Origin: Agroathelia rolfsii | Taxonomy: Eukaryota; Basidiomycota; Agaricomycetes; Amylocorticiales; Amylocorticiaceae | NCBI GenBank assembly: GCA_018343915.1 | Contig: JABRWF010000003.1 | Span: 868,001 to 932,000 of the forward strand | Length of the DNA stretch: 64,000 nucleotides | Direction: 5' to 3' | Part shown: piece by piece, positions 61,468-64,000 of the stretch | Layout: the number at the start of each line of letters is the position of its first letter | How positions within the stretch are numbered: position 1 is the stretch's first letter | Program-made: the position numbers and the translations under genes | Notes under the pieces: model-generated | Told to the model about the DNA's origin: nothing | What the model saw: only the letters and a program-made list of their open reading frames with translations | Database searches by the model: none

Positions 61468-62670
61468 ATGCAACAATATTCGACATCACCTAACCACATG
61501 TCTCACCGCTCGAACTCTTCTCACTCTCATCACTCGCACACTTCCGCCGGCGGGTACTACCCCACCGGAGCGCCTGCGGGCGGCAGTAATGGCGGCTACC
61601 AGCATCGCTACTCACAAAACGGATATGCTAATGGGCACTCGCATTCGCATTCACATTCACACTCGCACTCGCATGGACATACAGCCGACCCACGGCTCGT
61701 GCAATGGTTCAACGCCGTCGATGTGGATAGGTCGGGAAGCATTGACGTTTTTGAGTTGGAGAATGCTCTCGTTAATGGTATGTAATACTACTATCTTGCA
61801 TAAGGTCTCGAGACTCACCTATTTCCCCTTTGTTCAGGCGATTGGTCGAGTACGTTCTTTCTTTCTCGAAGCTCGCATGAGCTTGGCAGTGGCGTTCCGG
61901 AAAATTGACAATTCTGGGTTGTTCCTTTCCGCTGACAGAATTCGACATCGATACTGTTAAAATGCTCATGAACATCTTTGTACGTTCAGCTACCCCAGAA
62001 TTGCGTACCAACTTCAACCAAAGAGCTAATATGATTCATTCATGATCAGGACGTCGATCGTAGTGGTACCATCAACTTCAATGGTAAGGCTTTACCCTTC
62101 CATCCCGGCGTATTTTTTCTTTTCTCAATAAGATCTCTAGAATTCTGCGGTCTATGGAAATACATCACGGAATGGCAAGAAGTCTTCCGCCATTTCGATA
62201 CCGACCGGTCTGGGTCTATTGATAGTGAGGAACTCACACACGCCATGAGAGGGTTCAACTACCGCCTTTCACCAACTCTGATGAACCTCTTGGTTATGAA
62301 ATACTGTACGCAAACTATCTCATATCCCTTTTCTTCCTGTCCGGTCTCATACGTTCTCCTTTTCTTTGTTTCAATAGCTGTTCCGACTATGCCCGGTGTA
62401 CCACCTGCAATAACATTTGACCGCTTTGTTCGGGCCTGTGTGACTGTTAAGACACTGACGGAGAGTTTCGGCAGGTAAGGCTCCCATAACCTGGATTTGA
62501 GTCAATTCGCCTACGATATCTTACCTGTTCTTTACAGACTCGATACCGATAGAGATGGCGTAATCCAGATCAACTACGAGGAATTCTTGAAGGTGAGTAG
62601 CGAAATTCTTTCAGTGAAAATTTTTTTGAAGTTGACGACTCTGTTGCAGATTGTCCTAAGCACTCCTTGA
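61468..62670 (+). CDS. Penta-EF-hand calcium-binding protein (ALG-2/peflin type)
   Basis: Calcium sensor that dimerises and binds membrane-traffic and ESCRT partners. Eight exons: 61468-61777, 61838-61849 (12 nt), 61939-61979, 62050-62083, 62141-62305, 62378-62474, 62538-62592, 62650-62670; 244 aa. EF-hands: DVDRSGSIDVFE, DVDRSGTINFNE, DTDRSGSIDSEE, a degenerate fourth hand (GVPPAITFDRFVRAC) and a fifth DTDRDGVIQINYEEF. The text NGDWSKFDIDTVKMLMNIFD and FCGLWKYITEWQEVF is typical of ALG-2/PEF1. The N-terminal 75 residues are Gly/Ser/Tyr/His-rich and contain a His-Ser repeat (about 7 HS units at 61637-61680), as in peflins with flexible N-termini. The repeat might bind metal (inference). Confidence 0.93.
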
Positions 62671-63376
62671 TCCAAGAAACGGTATACTTGGTCCTTTGAA
62701 TGTACAAATAAATCTGCTATGCTTCAATCCTTCGCAAACATTTCGTTTCGTTTTCTTTCTACCTCATTGATTTCGTAATCCGTTTTTGTTTGAGCCATCT
62801 TCACTAACTTTTTGTTTATATACCTTGCGTTGATTGCTATGCCCCTCAGAATTGAAAAATCTATCTAATATTTAATGGATCTAATGTATGTATCTGCTTG
62901 CGTACTTACACATTCGTGATGGTACTACTGTACATTAACTTACATTTCAACAATGTATTATCCTTTCGAAATCATTGTGTGGTGGCTCGGTATTGTCTCG
63001 TCTACAAGTCTTTTGTGGAAGTTATGGAAGGATTCCAGTGAAGTTCACTATGAAGAAAAAAAACAATATTTCATTGACGAGTTACATACATGAGTACGGG
63101 GTATTTCTGGATATACAACAAGTAACAACGATAACTAACAACATCTAAAAGAACCCTATATAATGAATCAATCAGATATATACTTTTTTCCATGCAAAAA
63201 CCTCCTCCACTGCCATCGTCGAGGAAGCCCTGCTAAACCCTATATAATACTACCATTTGCCCTATAACCCGGCTCGTCTTTCCGCTTCCAACCCTCCTTG
63301 GGCCGAGTGAAACAAACAAACCTTTTTCTTCTTTCTTTTTAATAATGTTTTTCTGGCTGGATGGGGATACGAGGAA
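62671..63376. other. Intergenic, convergent 3' ends
   Basis: AT-rich 3' flanks of the penta-EF-hand gene and the MFS transporter. Nothing else seen. Confidence 0.65.
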
Positions 63377-64000
63377 TCACATTGCGTGTCCTGGCCGGCA
63401 CTTTTCAATCCTGCCGGAGACCCAGGAGCCTACGAGGCATATGCTGAGCATCACCACTACCCAAAGATAGCCACCAAGGACATGATGCTCGACGGACAGA
63501 GCGAAGCACGAAGAGCTGTATTGGAGGAGAAAAGTACCAGATGAGATTTTTTTTTCTTTTTGTGGTGGGCGTTGGTCGTGGAGGATGCAACTTACCTCAA
63601 TAGAGGCGCCGACGCTTGGGCGACACACATCACAAACTGTACCAAACCATTTGTGGCGGACAAAGTGGATGGGGAGGGTGCATTATCCTTGACGAGAATC
63701 ATGCTAACACTTTAGAGGTGAGGTGTTTCAATCAGAAAAAACTGTAATTCTTCTTTCTTTCCATAAAGTATCGGCATGAAAACTCACGAGTAACATAATC
63801 CACCAACACGCGCAAACGCCAACACGACAAAAATGCCCACCCAAATCACGATCTTGATCATGGCGGTCGCTTGCTCCGAGTCTGCTTCGAGACCACGGCG
63901 CGCGAGCCAGTTGATGAGCGGCAAGCCTGCAAATGCAAAAGGCCAAGCAGACATGCAAAACGCATACACGCGCGCAGCGCCATAGCGGCGCAAGACGCGG
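63377..64000 (-). CDS. MFS transporter, C-terminal part
   Basis: Major facilitator membrane transporter; the 5' part lies beyond the right window edge. Exons seen: 64000-63788, 63709-63596, 63515-63377, with matching phases and GT-AG introns. Text: RRYGAARVYAFCMSAWPFAF, IKIVIWVGIFVVLAFARVGG, SMILVKDNAPSPSTLSATNG (a strong fungal MFS loop before the eleventh membrane helix) and YLWVVVMLSICLVGSWVSGR for the last helix. The C-terminus is short and ends RPGHAM. The substrate cannot be told from this part. Confidence 0.85.

Overview
The window is nuclear DNA from a filamentous basidiomycete, most likely an Agaricomycete. The evidence is dense genes carrying many 45-80 nt GT-AG introns, very small exons, an NACHT-WD40 (NLR-like) gene and a FunK1 fungal-type kinase gene. 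Closeness to Rhizoctonia/Ceratobasidiaceae is a guess from the style of the NACHT-WD40 gene. No database could be searched. All exon models were built by hand from splice signals, protein motifs and comparison between copies inside the window.

Left part (1-8.1 kb): a truncated purine-cytosine permease (FCY2-like), a long-chain acyl-CoA synthetase (LACS copy 1) and a cytosine deaminase (FCY1). Permease and deaminase form a cytosine uptake and salvage pair separated only by the LACS gene. An unrecognised minus-strand candidate lies at 8.2-8.9 kb.

Accessory island (8.9-28.2 kb): a C2/NACHT/14-WD40 gene with several reading-frame breaks and an in-frame TGA; a degenerate carboxylesterase relic; a stretch with no clear gene; a FunK1 kinase frame crossed by three in-frame stops; then two intact secreted type-B carboxylesterases in tandem. 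The relic and the esterases are one duplicated family, and part of the 3' flank is duplicated too. The decayed genes of the window are concentrated here.

Housekeeping stretch (28.6-45.9 kb): cyclin L and an RS/RD-rich protein transcribed divergently from a 156-bp interval, a small candidate gene, an oil-body-associated (DUF1264) protein, the Rab GTPase YPT1, pyridoxal-5'-phosphate synthase PDX1/SNZ, mitochondrial ribosomal protein mL49 (IMG2) and a fungal hypothetical protein. A 4.8-kb gene-poor low-complexity stretch and a tRNA-Thr(AGT) follow.

Right part (52.2-64 kb): a RhoGAP-like protein without the usual arginine finger, a hypothetical protein, an M24B aminopeptidase-P-type peptidase, the second LACS paralogue, a penta-EF-hand protein and the 3' end of an MFS transporter.

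The most unusual signal is in gene structure. LACS copy 2 appears to need a single-nucleotide exon (position 59811) to rebuild the conserved EGY(A/G)MTEN motif. With it the whole CDS is divisible by three and matches the exon lengths of LACS copy 1. Both copies also share a 7-nt exon. At least four introns in the window, all in recognisable genes, use GC-AG ends.
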